In this document: piece by piece, positions 44,264-52,886 of the stretch
How positions within the stretch are numbered: position 1 is the stretch's first letter
Layout: each line of letters starts with the position of its first letter
The notes under the pieces: generated by a model
Database searches by the model: none
What the model was told of the DNA's origin: nothing
What the model saw: only the letters and a program-made list of their open reading frames with translations
Translations under genes and position numbers: made by a program
Assembly (NCBI GenBank): GCA_017937485.1
Contig: JAGBDN010000082.1
Coordinates: forward strand, 1 to 64,000
Source: Thermoguttaceae bacterium
GTDB lineage: Bacteria; Planctomycetota; Planctomycetia; Pirellulales; Thermoguttaceae
Direction: 5' to 3'
Length of the DNA: 64,000 bases

Positions 44264-44918
44264 TGTTATCGTCCTCGCTATATTCGCCTTGATTAACCCA
44301 AACTTGAATCCCAATGTGACCTTGCGCGATCTTGGCTTCCGCGAAGCCGTAATCGATTTTCGCGCGAAGAGTCGAGAGCGGAATCGAACCGACCGATTGC
44401 TTTTCGCAGCGCGCCATTTCAGCGCCGCCGAGACGTCCGGCCAGTTGAATCTTGATGCCCTTGGCGCCCTTTTCCATCGCTTTGCTCATCGCGTGTTTCA
44501 TAACGCGGCGGAAGCTGGCGCGTTTGCAAAGTTGATCGCCGATATCTTCCGCGACCAATTGAGCGACCAATTCCGGATCTTCGACTTGTTCAATCTTCAG
44601 ATTGATGCGACGACCGGTGAGGTTTTGAAGCTCGTTTTGAAGTTCTTCAATCTTTTCGCCCTTGCGACCGATCAGGAGACCCGGACGAGCGGCGAAGAGA
44701 ATAACGCGAACTTCGTCGCGGGTGCGTTCGATTTCGATCTTCGCGATCGCCGGATAAACCGGAACGCCGTCTTTATTCTTTTGCTTCTTAATGAAGTCGC
44801 GGATTCGCTTGTCTTCGACGAGGAGCGCGGAAAATTCTTTTTTCGGAGCGTACCAACGGCTCTTCCAATCTTCCATAACGCCGACGCGAAACGCGACGGG
44901 ATTGACCTTTTGACCCAT
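44202..44918 (-). CDS. rpsC: 30S ribosomal protein S3
   Basis: 238 residues: MGQKVNPVAFRVGVMEDWKS, IGRKGEKIEELQNELQNLTG, VAEDIGDQLCKRASFRRVMK, GAKGIKIQLAGRLGGAEMAR, LRAKIDYGFAEAKIAQGHIG, and IQVWVNQGEYSEDD. A Asn/Gln/Lys-rich C-terminal extension of about 20 residues runs into rplP. Confidence 0.97.
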   Translation of the reverse strand: MGQKVNPVAFRVGVMEDWKSRWYAPKKEFSALLVEDKRIRDFIKKQKNKDGVPVYPAIAKIEIERTRDEVRVILFAARPGLLIGRKGEKIEELQNELQNLTGRRINLKIEQVEDPELVAQLVAEDIGDQLCKRASFRRVMKHAMSKAMEKGAKGIKIQLAGRLGGAEMARCEKQSVGSIPLSTLRAKIDYGFAEAKIAQGHIGIQVWVNQGEYSEDDNNGQNAEKSQAPKSTKRAYKR

Positions 44919-44969
44919 GACTTAGTAGTCCTTGTATCTAATGGCGATTTCGCCCGTGCTAGCTAACTA

Positions 44970-45323
44970 TTATTCCAAGACGACGCTGATGTGGCTCGAG
45001 CGACGTTTGATCACCGTGGACATACCGCGCGAACCAGCCTTCCAACGACGAGCCATCGGGCCGCCGTCGACGCGAACGTCGACGATACGAAGATCTTCGA
45101 TCGACGCAGCGCGGAGGTCTTCGGCGTTGTGCATCGCGCTTTTCAGGACTTTTTCAAGCATACGCGCGCCGCGGTTCGGATAGCATTGCAGGAGCGTCAT
45201 CGCTTCGTCGGCGTATTTGCCGCGAATCAAGTCCGCGAAAACGCGAACTTTTTGAGCGCTAATCTGCGCAAACTTATGTTGCGCGCGATAACGAGGAACT
45301 TGGTTCAATTTTTCTTGTTGCAT
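44970..45323 (-). CDS. rplV: 50S ribosomal protein L22
   Basis: 117 residues: HKFAQISAQKVRVFADLIRG, YADEAMTLLQCYPNRGARML, VLKSAMHNAEDL, VRVDGGPMARRWKAGSRGMS. ATG 45323 is preferred because TAGG is about 8 nt upstream; the frame also has a GTG at 45332. Confidence 0.96.
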   Translation of the reverse strand: MQQEKLNQVPRYRAQHKFAQISAQKVRVFADLIRGKYADEAMTLLQCYPNRGARMLEKVLKSAMHNAEDLRAASIEDLRIVDVRVDGGPMARRWKAGSRGMSTVIKRRSSHISVVLE

Positions 45324-45341
45324 TGTTCGCACCTATCCGAA

Positions 45342-45608
45342 TTATTTGCCTTTGCCGCCGTGGCCGCGGAAAACGCGAGTCAACGAGAATTCGCCCAGCT
45401 TGTGGCCGACCATTTCTTCGGTAACGAAAACCTTCAAAAACGCTTTGCCGTTGTGAACGAGGAACGTGTGGCCGACAAATTCAGGAACGATCGTGCAAGC
45501 GCGCGCCCAAGTCTTAACCGGTTCTTTTTTGCCCTGTTGATCGAGCTTTTCGATTTTAGCGAAAAGTTTATAATCAACGAACGGACCCTTTTTAAGTGAT
45601 CTACTCAT
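45342..45608 (-). CDS. rpsS: 30S ribosomal protein S19
   Basis: 88 residues: [77 protein letters not shown]. Canonical. Confidence 0.97.
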   Translation of the reverse strand: MSRSLKKGPFVDYKLFAKIEKLDQQGKKEPVKTWARACTIVPEFVGHTFLVHNGKAFLKVFVTEEMVGHKLGEFSLTRVFRGHGGKGK

Positions 45609-45656
45609 TTATTTTCCAGTTGAAGTTTTCTTATTTTGTTGCGGAAAACTAAACCG

Positions 45657-45689
45657 CGGGAGGAAAGCGGAGGCTTCCTTATCCTCCCG
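45657..45689. promoter_or_regulatory. Structured element between rplB and rpsS
   Basis: Perfect 8-bp stem CGGGAGGA (45657-45664) with TCCTCCCG (45682-45689), enclosing an inner AAGC-GGAG-GCTT hairpin, inside a 103-bp gap. No U-run follows on the minus strand, so it looks like an mRNA structure rather than a terminator. Confidence 0.55.
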
Positions 45690-45711
45690 TCAATTTACAA
45701 ACCAATCGCTA

Positions 45712-46569
45712 TCAGGAAAGTTTCAGGACGCCGTAGCGACGGCTGCGGCGACGGCGAATGATCGCCTTGTTCGACGGCTTCTTATGTTTGCGGGTCGAAG
45801 TGCCTTTGGTCGGTTTGCCCGTCGGGCTGACCGGATGGCGACCGCCCTTGGTGCGGCCTTCGCCGCCGCCGTGCGGGTGGTCGATCGGGTTCATCGCGGT
45901 GCCGCGGACGTACGGGCGACGACCGAGCCAACGGCTGCGACCGGCTTTACCGAGGACGATGTTCATATGTTCGCCGTTCCCAACGACGCCGATGACGGCG
46001 CGGCAGGAGCTCGGAACACGGCGGATTTCGCCGCTCGGGAGCGTGATTTGCGCCCAGTTTTCTTCGCGAGCGACGAGCGTCGCTTTCGAACCGGCGCTGC
46101 GGCACATACAACCGCCGCGACCCGGGCGAAGTTCGATGTTGTGAATTTCGGAACCGAGCGGAATCTTGTTCAACGGGAGGCAGTTCCCAACGCGCGGTTC
46201 GGCGGCGGCGCCGCTATTAAGCGTCATACCGACGGTAACGCCTTCCGGAGCGACGACATAGCGTTTTTCGCCGTCGGCGTAAACCAAGAGCGCGATACGA
46301 GCGGTGCGGTTCGGGTCGTATTGAATCGAGGCGACGCGCGCCGGAATCCCGTCCTTATTGCGACGGAAGTCGATCAAACGAAGTTGACGTTTGTGGCCGC
46401 CGCCGCGATGGCGAACGGTGATGACGCCTTGGTTGTTGCGACCGTTGCAACGACGCTTCGGACGGAGAAGGCTTTTTTCCGGCTTCGCGCCTTTCGTCAG
46501 CTCGGCAAAGTCGCTGACGCTCATATTTCGCCGACCCGCGTTATTCGGTTTGTATCGTCGAATACCCAT
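45712..46569 (-). CDS. rplB: 50S ribosomal protein L2
   Basis: 285 residues: [85 protein letters not shown]-type turn, and [20 protein letters not shown] near the peptidyl-transferase loop. Canonical. Confidence 0.98.
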   Translation of the reverse strand: MGIRRYKPNNAGRRNMSVSDFAELTKGAKPEKSLLRPKRRCNGRNNQGVITVRHRGGGHKRQLRLIDFRRNKDGIPARVASIQYDPNRTARIALLVYADGEKRYVVAPEGVTVGMTLNSGAAAEPRVGNCLPLNKIPLGSEIHNIELRPGRGGCMCRSAGSKATLVAREENWAQITLPSGEIRRVPSSCRAVIGVVGNGEHMNIVLGKAGRSRWLGRRPYVRGTAMNPIDHPHGGGEGRTKGGRHPVSPTGKPTKGTSTRKHKKPSNKAIIRRRRSRRYGVLKLS

Positions 46570-46628
46570 TATTTTAATCTCGCTATTAAATTACGTTGAT
46601 TTTTTCTTCAATTCGAAACGCAGGCCGA

Positions 46629-46946
46629 TCAATAAAGGTCGAGACGATATTCGTCGTCCAACTTGACCATCGCTTTTTTCCACGATTTCGTGCAACCGAC
46701 GCCCTTGCGAGTGCGGCGTTTTTTGCCTTGACGGTTTTGAGTGCTGACGGCGACGACTTTGACGTCGTAGAGCGCTTCAATCGCGTCTTTGATATCGAGT
46801 TTCGAAGCCAATTTGTTAACTTCGAAAGTGTAAGTGTTGCGCGCCGACGAGTTGTGGAAAGCTTTTTCGGTAACGATCGGGCGAATAATGACTTGATACG
46901 GCTCGAGAACGAGTTTGGTATCGGTAACGTCTTTGCATTGAGGCAT
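46629..46946 (-). CDS. rplW: 50S ribosomal protein L23
   Basis: 105 residues: LEPYQVIIRPIVTEKAFHNS, RNTYTFEVNKLASKLDIKDA, IEALYDVKVVAVSTQNRQGK, then a basic stretch and KSWKKAMVKL. Docking site for trigger factor and SRP at the tunnel exit. Confidence 0.96.
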   Translation of the reverse strand: MPQCKDVTDTKLVLEPYQVIIRPIVTEKAFHNSSARNTYTFEVNKLASKLDIKDAIEALYDVKVVAVSTQNRQGKKRRTRKGVGCTKSWKKAMVKLDDEYRLDLY

Positions 46947-47003
46947 TGTCTTATTCCTTATTTTTCAGGTTCGTTTATTTTCTTGCGTTCAACCTAGCTA
47001 AGC

Positions 47004-47633
47004 TCAGGCTTCAACGCGAGTTTTAACGAACGCATCCATCGCCGATTTCGTAACCAAAAGTTGTTTCGGTCGAAGAATTTCGTAAGCGTTCAGGTCGGAA
47101 ACGGGAAGGATTTTCGCCGTCGGAATATTGCGAACGCTGAGGTACATATTCGCGTCGTATTTGTCGACGACGACGAGAACCGTCTTTTCGATCGCGAGTT
47201 TGCCGAGAACGTCGGCGACGACTTTCGTTTTCGGAGCTTCGACTTGAAGAACGTCGATAACCTTGACGAATTCGGCGCGAACTTTTTCAGCCATCGCCAT
47301 ACGAGTCGCCATTTTCAGCGCTTTGCGCGGGAGACGATACGACCAATCTTTCGGGGTCTTGGCGAAGATATGACCGCCGCCGCGACGAACGCCGCTGCGT
47401 TTATGACCGGCGCGAGCGTTGCCCGTGCCCTTTTGGCGGTACATCTTTTTACGGGAACCGGAAACTTCGGAACGAGTCTTCGTTTTCGCGGAACCTTGAC
47501 GAAGGTTCGCTTGGTACATCACGACGGCGTCGTGAAGCAACTGTTTGCTGACCTTCGGCGCCATCGCGTCGAGATCGAGTTCGTAGGACCCGACTTGGGC
47601 GCCGGTCTTGTCGTAAATCGGTAAGTTAGTCAT
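47004..47633 (-). CDS. rplD: 50S ribosomal protein L4
   Basis: 209 residues: LPIYDKTGAQVGSYELD, LLHDAVVMYQANLRQGSAKT, KTRSEVSGSRKKMYRQKGTG, NARAGHKRSGVRRGGGHIFA, PKDWSYRLPRKALKMATRMA. In E. coli L4 controls the S10 operon through the leader; a long leader also exists here upstream of rpsJ. Confidence 0.97.
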   Translation of the reverse strand: MTNLPIYDKTGAQVGSYELDLDAMAPKVSKQLLHDAVVMYQANLRQGSAKTKTRSEVSGSRKKMYRQKGTGNARAGHKRSGVRRGGGHIFAKTPKDWSYRLPRKALKMATRMAMAEKVRAEFVKVIDVLQVEAPKTKVVADVLGKLAIEKTVLVVVDKYDANMYLSVRNIPTAKILPVSDLNAYEILRPKQLLVTKSAMDAFVKTRVEA

Positions 47634-47693
47634 TTTAACTCAATATTCAAATTAAATATTTATTTTCTTATTTGCGTTTACGTCGTCCGAAAA

Positions 47694-48413
47694 TCAGGCG
47701 AGGCGCCATTTGTTATGTTTCGGAGCCGGCAATTTGTTGGTCGGACGAATCGCGACGTAGGAGCCGATCGGGCCCGGGACGGCGCCGCGAATGACGAGCA
47801 AATTATTTTCTTTATCGACAACGACAACCTTTTGATTGCGAACCGTGCACTTGGCGTTGCCATAGTGCCCCGGCATACGCTTCCCTTTCGGGGTGCGGCT
47901 CGGGTAGGCGCTGCAACCGGTCGAACCGAGGTGACGGTGGCATTTCTTAACGCCGTGCGTCGCGCGTTGACCGCTGAAATTGTGGCGTTTCATAGCCCCG
48001 GCGTAACCGCGACCTTTACTGCGAGCCGTAACGTCGACCGCGACGACGTCGTTAAAAACTTCGACGTCGTAGTTTTGACCGACTTCGAAACCTTCGACCG
48101 GAACGCGAAATTCACGAATGAAACGTTTCGGTTCGCAGTCCGCTTTCTTCGCGACTTCGACGCCCGCCGCGACAGCCGCCTTTTGACGTTTGCTGTCGAT
48201 ATTGGCGACGTGGCCGCGTTCGCTTTTGCTAGCGAGACGACGCGGTTTGTCTTTGTAACCGAGTTGGACGGCTTCGTAACCGTCGCGTTCCATCGTCTTC
48301 ACTTGAAGAACGCAGCACGGACCCGCTTGAATAACGGTAACAGGAATCACTTCTCCCTGTTCGGTGTATAACTGGCTCATACCGAGTTTTTGCCCAAGTA
48401 AACCGATACCCAT
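47694..48413 (-). CDS. rplC: 50S ribosomal protein L3
   Basis: 239 residues: MGIGLLGQKLGMSQLYTEQG, EVIPVTVIQAGPCCVLQVKT, KGRGYAGAMKRHNFSGQRAT, HGVKKCHRHLGSTG, GKRMPGHYGNAKCTVRNQKV, and IRGAVPGPIGSYV. Canonical. Confidence 0.97.
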   Translation of the reverse strand: MGIGLLGQKLGMSQLYTEQGEVIPVTVIQAGPCCVLQVKTMERDGYEAVQLGYKDKPRRLASKSERGHVANIDSKRQKAAVAAGVEVAKKADCEPKRFIREFRVPVEGFEVGQNYDVEVFNDVVAVDVTARSKGRGYAGAMKRHNFSGQRATHGVKKCHRHLGSTGCSAYPSRTPKGKRMPGHYGNAKCTVRNQKVVVVDKENNLLVIRGAVPGPIGSYVAIRPTNKLPAPKHNKWRLA

Positions 48414-48520
48414 ATCTCTTTTTCCTCTATATGTCTATCGCAGACAGATTTTATTTAAATCGCATTGCGGCCCGTCTATCGTTGGGTGAAGGCCGTTACG
48501 ACGTTTAATTTCAGTGCAGA

Positions 48521-48850
48521 TTAACGAGCGCCCGTCGCTTTAATCTTAATATCGACGCCGGCCGGAAGGTTCAGCTTGTTCAACGCGTCGATCGTTTTCG
48601 CGGTCGCTTGAACGATGTCGATAACGCGCTTGTGCGTGCGAATTTCGAATTGTTGGCGAGCTTTTTTGTTAACGTGCGGGCTGGAAAGGACGGTGTATTG
48701 TTCAATACGCGTCGGGAGCGGAATCGGGCCCCGAACGATCGAGCCGGTACGTTTAGCGGTTTCAACGATTTCAAGCGCGCTTTGATCAAGCGTGGCGTGA
48801 TCGTAGGCTTCCATACGAATTCTGATGATGGCGTTGTCGGAAGTCGACAC
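48521..48850 (-). CDS. rpsJ: 30S ribosomal protein S10 (GTG start)
   Basis: 109 residues: [83 protein letters not shown] 48850 is the start: CGGAG lies 7-8 nt upstream and no ATG is available. First gene of the supercluster; tuf, fusA, rpsG and rpsL are not upstream. Confidence 0.96.
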   Translation of the reverse strand: MSTSDNAIIRIRMEAYDHATLDQSALEIVETAKRTGSIVRGPIPLPTRIEQYTVLSSPHVNKKARQQFEIRTHKRVIDIVQATAKTIDALNKLNLPAGVDIKIKATGAR

Positions 48851-49242
48851 TGTAATTCTCCGTTCTTTCCAAACCTGATTGACAAATATCCGGAATCGGC
48901 GTCGACTCCCAGCGCAATTTTGGCGCTATTTTTTATTTTCGACGCGCAATTCTTGTTTTACGCAATTCCCTCGCCGCGGTTCGCAACTGGGGAAAATCGA
49001 TTTTGCTCGATAATTTTCAAATGTTGCAGTCGCCGACTAATTTAGCCAACCCGTTGAGCGAAAGGGGGCTTTCTCTACTCAAAGAACGTCAATGTGAAAC
49101 TCGCGTTAGCCGAAGTTCCGATCGAAACCGCGGTCAAACGTCGCCCTCTTGGCGTCTTGGCTCACTGCGCTTAGCATCGTAAGAATTTGCAAGCGGCGCT
49201 CGTCGACGTTCTTTGTCGCCGGTAATTTGCAACGACTTTTGC

Positions 49243-49270
49243 ATTATAATCGACGAACGGCGTTGCACAA
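49243..49270 (-). promoter_or_regulatory. Predicted promoter of the S10 supercluster
   Basis: Minus strand TATAAT at 49248-49243, 16-nt spacer, weak -35 TTGTGC at 49270-49265. It would give a long leader before rpsJ. Confidence 0.4.
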
Positions 49271-49274
49271 GGGG

Positions 49275-49309
49275 GAAAAATGAAAAAATCCCCATTTTTT
49301 TCATTTTTC
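49275..49309. terminator. AT-rich inverted repeat after coaC
   Basis: GAAAAATGAAAAAAT (49275-49289), loop CCCC, and its complement with one extra T (49294-49309). Each 3' arm is T-rich, so it can act as an intrinsic terminator on either strand. Confidence 0.5.
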
Positions 49310-49503
49310 ACGGTAAATTAGGTAAAAGCGGTAACTTTTCGCGTAAATTCGGCAAATTTCCACTTGCCCGACGTTTTTTCTTTACCGTTTTCAAACAAGC
49401 GTTTTTATTACAATCGCTACAACCGCTACCGCGCTCTCGCGAATTTTCCAAGACATTTTCAACTTGCGGACGTCAATCAACCCTACCTAGAACCGCGGCG
49501 CAA

Positions 49504-50070
49504 TTACCGCTTGGCCCGCAACGCCGTTAGAATAGCGCCAAAAATCGTCTCCGGCTCGGCCATCCGCCCCACGCCCGCCTCGCCGCAGCTAAAACGCCCG
49601 GTTTCGGGGCCGACGATCGTCGCGCCGTCTTCAATCAGTCGCCGAAGATTCCGTTGCGTCGCCGGTTTTTCCCACATCGCGGCGTTCATCGCGGGCGCGT
49701 AAATCATCGTTCCCGTGAACGCAAGGATTGTCGCGGACATTAAGTTATCCGCAAAACCGGCGGCCGCCTTCGCCATCGTGTTCGCCGTCGCGGGCGCGAC
49801 GCAAAAAACGTCCGCTTGACGCGCCAACTCAATATGAGGATGCGCGAGATTCGGCCCCCACATTGAAGTCGCGACCGGTCTTGAAGAGAGAGCCTCGAAC
49901 GTTTTCGGCGCGACCAGCTTCGTCGCCGCTTCGGTCATAACAACCGTAACGCCAAGCCCGGCCTTTCGCGCCAAACTCGTCAACGCCGCCGCTTTATACG
50001 CGGCGATTCCGCCGCAAACGCCGAGCAACAACTCGCGCCCGGCGACGTCGGAAAAATCGCGTTCGCTCAT
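49504..50070 (-). CDS. coaC: Phosphopantothenoylcysteine decarboxylase, stand-alone
   Basis: Decarboxylates 4'-phosphopantothenoyl-L-cysteine in CoA synthesis with FMN. 188 residues: LLLGVCGGIAAYKAAAL, LAHPHIELARQADVFCVAPA with the active-site His, ATANTMAKAAAGFADNLMSA, YAPAMNAAMWEKPATQRN (PAMNxxMW) and the GRMAEPE end. In most bacteria this is the N-terminal half of CoaBC; here the CoaB synthetase half is missing and must be elsewhere. It starts 15 bp after rpoZ. Confidence 0.92.
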   Translation of the reverse strand: MSERDFSDVAGRELLLGVCGGIAAYKAAALTSLARKAGLGVTVVMTEAATKLVAPKTFEALSSRPVATSMWGPNLAHPHIELARQADVFCVAPATANTMAKAAAGFADNLMSATILAFTGTMIYAPAMNAAMWEKPATQRNLRRLIEDGATIVGPETGRFSCGEAGVGRMAEPETIFGAILTALRAKR

Positions 50071-50085
50071 CCTAATTCAGAGAAA

Positions 50086-50352
50086 TCACTCAAAAGAGGA
50101 AAGAAAGGAATCGTCGACGTTTTCCGTCGCGGACGGAACGTTCTCAACGACTTCGCCGTCCATATTCAAATAGATTTTATCTTCCAAAATCTCTTGAATA
50201 ACAATTTGCAAGTTGTCTTTTTTATCCGCCGAGGAAACAAACGGACGTTGGCTTTTATTCAGAACGACAAGCCGCTTCTGAATCAACGCGGAGAGACGAA
50301 AACGACCGCCGACTTTCTCGATCAGCTTTTCTTCTTTGAGTTCTTCAATCAT
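50086..50352 (-). CDS. rpoZ: DNA-directed RNA polymerase omega subunit (RpoZ-like)
   Basis: 88 residues. VGGRFRLSALIQKRLVVLNK matches the conserved GGRFxLxxLxxKR part of omega, followed by RPFV. Helps fold and recruit beta-prime. Position between gmk and coaC matches the common gmk-rpoZ-coaBC order and supports the call. The C-terminal acidic part diverges from the E. coli protein. Confidence 0.8.
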   Translation of the reverse strand: MIEELKEEKLIEKVGGRFRLSALIQKRLVVLNKSQRPFVSSADKKDNLQIVIQEILEDKIYLNMDGEVVENVPSATENVDDSFLSSFE

Positions 50353-50440
50353 TTTTGCTACTCCTCGACGCCGCCGCGTCGTTTTTTAACTTTTCGTTTT
50401 GCTTTCGTTTATTTCGCGCGCCGCCCACGTCGGGCCGCGA

Positions 50441-51040
50441 TTATTTTTCGCTCAAAAAAGCGAGTATTTTCTTATACGCTTCGTCCAGGTCGTCGTTAAC
50501 GACGCGCCGACGATAAAAGCCGCTCGCGGCCAATTCCGACTCGGCTTGCGCGACGCGCTTTTCAATTTCCGCGTCGTCTTCCGAACCGCGCCCTTTCAAA
50601 CGTTCGCGCAACGCTTCGATCGACGGCGGTTCGATAAAGATCGTCTCCGCGTCGGGATACGTCGCCGCGACGCTCGCAGCGCCCTTCACGTCGATCTCCA
50701 AAACGACCCAATCGCCGCGTTTAAGGGCCGTTTCCACGTCCTCGCGAAGCGTCCCGTAAAGCGCGCCGCCCGCGTAAACCTCAAACGACTCTAAAAACTC
50801 GCCCGCTTCGCGTCGCCGCAAAAATTCGTCGCGACTCAAAAAACGATAATCGACGCCGTCGACTTCGCCGGGACGCGGAGAACGCGTCGTCGCGGAAACG
50901 CTCGAAACCAACGGAAAATCGGTTTCGGCAAAAAGCCGTTTCAGGAGCGTTCCCTTCCCGACGCCGGACGGGCCGGAGAAAACCAAAACCCGCCCTCGAC
51001 GCGTCGAAGCGTCGCTTATTCGTTCGCTTTCGTTTTTCAT
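50441..51040 (-). CDS. gmk: Guanylate kinase
   Basis: Phosphorylates GMP to GDP. 199 residues: VLVFSGPSGVGKGTLLKRLF (P-loop), VSATTRSPRPGEVDGVDYRF (GMP binding), FLESFEVYAGGALYGTLRED, DWVVLEIDVKGAASV, TIFIEPPSIEALRERLKGRG. Canonical. It lies 28 bp downstream of yicC. Confidence 0.96.
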   Translation of the reverse strand: MKNESERISDASTRRGRVLVFSGPSGVGKGTLLKRLFAETDFPLVSSVSATTRSPRPGEVDGVDYRFLSRDEFLRRREAGEFLESFEVYAGGALYGTLREDVETALKRGDWVVLEIDVKGAASVAATYPDAETIFIEPPSIEALRERLKGRGSEDDAEIEKRVAQAESELAASGFYRRRVVNDDLDEAYKKILAFLSEK

Positions 51041-51068
51041 TTTTGCGCCGCCCGTTTATCGCCGAACG

Positions 51069-51974
51069 TCATTCGACGTTTTGCACCATCTCGCGAATCC
51101 GCTCGATTCCCGACTTCATCTCGACGACGCGCGCCAACACGTCGGGAGAATTCGCCTTCGAACCGATCGTATTCGTTTCGCGAAACATTTCCTGCGTAAT
51201 AAAATCAAGTTTTTTACCGCAGGCCGCTTCGTTTTCCATCGTTTCTTCGAATTGCTTCAAATGCGAATAGAAACGAACGATTTCTTCGGAAATATCGACG
51301 CGATCGGTATAAACGGCAATCTCGCGAATCAAATCGCTCGGCTCAAGCGTCGCGCCTTCGTCGGCCAAAATCTTAGCGACGCGCTCGGTCAAACGTCGAC
51401 GATAATTCTCGACGACGGTCGGAGCCAAGGTTTCCACCTCGCCGATCAACCGGCGCAACTCGTCCAAATTCTCGGTCAAGTCGCGTTTCATCGACTCGCC
51501 TTCCGCTTCGCGCATCGCTTGCATCTGTTCGAGCGCGGCGTCGACGGCGCGAGCGATCGCGTCCCAAAGCCGCTCCGGCAACCCCGCTTTATCGACGGAA
51601 CGCGACGCGTCCTGCAGAACGCCGGGCAAACGCAAATAATCGACGAAAGCCCCTAAATTCTCGGAAGCGACGAGCTCCGGATTCTCGCCGGCAAAACGCT
51701 TCGCTTCCGTCAAATACCGTTTCAACGCGCCAAAATCAACGCCGATTTCCGCGTCCGTCGTCTCTCTTTCAAGACGCAACGAGAAATTCACCGAGCCGCG
51801 CGCCAACTTCGTTCGCAACCGCTCTTCAATCTTCGATTCAAGAACCGCGAAACCGTCGGGCAAACGCGTCGACGTTTTCAAAAAGCGATTGTTCACCGCT
51901 TTAATTTCCGTCGAAATCACATAACCGTCTTCGCAGATCGAAGCCGCGCCGAACCCGGTCATACTTGTCAACAT
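51069..51974 (-). CDS. yicC: YicC-family endoribonuclease
   Basis: 301 residues: MLTSMTGFGAAS, TEIKAVNNRFLKTSTRLPDG, ERLRTKLARGSVNFSLRLER, and the C-terminal EIAVYTDRVDISEEIVRFYS, HLKQFEETMENEAACGKKLD, FITQEMFRETNTIGSKAN. Family members cleave RNA, including small-RNA regulators such as RyhB in E. coli. Directly upstream of gmk, the usual place. Confidence 0.95.
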   Translation of the reverse strand: MLTSMTGFGAASICEDGYVISTEIKAVNNRFLKTSTRLPDGFAVLESKIEERLRTKLARGSVNFSLRLERETTDAEIGVDFGALKRYLTEAKRFAGENPELVASENLGAFVDYLRLPGVLQDASRSVDKAGLPERLWDAIARAVDAALEQMQAMREAEGESMKRDLTENLDELRRLIGEVETLAPTVVENYRRRLTERVAKILADEGATLEPSDLIREIAVYTDRVDISEEIVRFYSHLKQFEETMENEAACGKKLDFITQEMFRETNTIGSKANSPDVLARVVEMKSGIERIREMVQNVE

Positions 51975-52080
51975 TGCGCGCCTCTATTTCCCCAAGCGAC
52001 TAACAACGCCCGAACGCCGCGCCTTTTCGTCGCGACGTTCCCAAAGCTATTCGTTTCAAACGCTCGCGCGTTCTTGCGAC

Positions 52081-52533
52081 TTATTCGGCCGGAGCGGCTT
52101 CAGTCGGAGCCGCGTCGGTCGCCGGAGCGGATTCCGCCGGAGCCGCGTCGGTCGCCGGGGCCGTTTCAGCCGGGGTCGCGTCGGTCGCCGGAGCCGTTTC
52201 AGCAGGAGCGGTCGCGTCGGTCGCCGGAGCCGTTTCAGCAGGAGCGGTCGCGGCGGCCTCGACGCCGACCATATCTTGGAGAGACGAACCGGATTTCATT
52301 CCGAGAATATGACGACCGCCGATGCACGCGACGAACCAAATAATCGCCGCGACGACGGTAATGCGCATAAAAACGTCGCTCGTCTTAGCGCCAAACGCGC
52401 TGTTGCCGCCCATCCCGCCGAACGCGCCGACCAAACCGCCGCCCTTGCCGCGTTGCAGCAAAATAATCAGAATCAGGAAGAGCGACAACAAAACCATAAA
52501 CAGGAACAGGAGCGATTGCAGGAAAGCGGCCAT
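52081..52533 (-). CDS. secG: Preprotein translocase subunit SecG with an Ala-Pro repeat tail
   Basis: 150 residues. Two membrane helices (LLFLFMVLLSLFLILIILLQ and ITVVAAIIWFVACIGG) frame the SecG loop RGKGGGLVGAFGGMGGNSAF. After residue ~95 a tail of about 55 residues repeats the unit TAPAETAPATDA about four to five times with small changes. The tail is absent in most SecG. Usual downstream neighbour of tpiA. Confidence 0.9.
   Translation of the reverse strand: MAAFLQSLLFLFMVLLSLFLILIILLQRGKGGGLVGAFGGMGGNSAFGAKTSDVFMRITVVAAIIWFVACIGGRHILGMKSGSSLQDMVGVEAAATAPAETAPATDATAPAETAPATDATPAETAPATDAAPAESAPATDAAPTEAAPAE
52085..52255 (-). repeat. In-frame GC-rich repeats encoding the SecG tail
   Basis: Four to five 33-36-bp units of GCCGGAGCCG / GTCGCGTCGG-type words encode the APAETAPATDA repeats. 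The two longest units are nearly identical at the DNA level, suggesting recent expansion. Confidence 0.8.
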
Positions 52534-52886
52534 ATTTCAAAATCCCATAAGTCGCCAAAAACGCCTCGTTTTCGGCATAATGTCTAAAATTTTCTCATTC
52601 GCAACGTTTATTCGTCGTCGACGCGAACGCCTTGCGACCGCAAGGAGCGACCAAAGCCCCGACGCCCGACGTCGCGCGCCGCCCTTTATTATAACCGGAA
52701 TCTCCGCAAACGCAAGCGGCCCCGACGACGACGCGACGCGTTCTTCAAAAATTTTTCTCTTATTTTAACAAAAACAAGAAAAATCTTGAAAAACGCGTCG
52801 TTCTAAACGTTAAAAACGCCAATTCGCGCCGTCGTCGAGACGGTTCTCGCCTTCGCAGGAACGGCGCGACGCGTTCAACGCTCGGC
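52534..52886. other. Gene-free stretch between tpiA and secG
   Basis: 353 bp. AT-rich segment at 52747-52790, no recognised gene. A minus-strand GCATAATG near 52577 could include a weak secG promoter. The gap suggests secG may be transcribed separately from tpiA. Confidence 0.45.

Larger units (their letters stand above)
48851..49503. other. Gene-free region: S10 leader, promoter and coaC terminator area
   Basis: 653 bp. Minus-strand features from right to left: an AT-rich 15-bp inverted repeat at 49275-49309, a predicted promoter at 49243-49270, then a leader of about 390 nt with a nested hairpin TTGAG-GAAAG / CTTTC-CTCAA at 49054-49083. No protein gene is convincing here. Confidence 0.55.

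Noticed and set aside
49213-49530. A plus-strand 105-codon frame with TATAAT nearby
   Set aside because: No -35 on that strand, no ribosome-binding site, overlaps coaC antisense, atypical composition.
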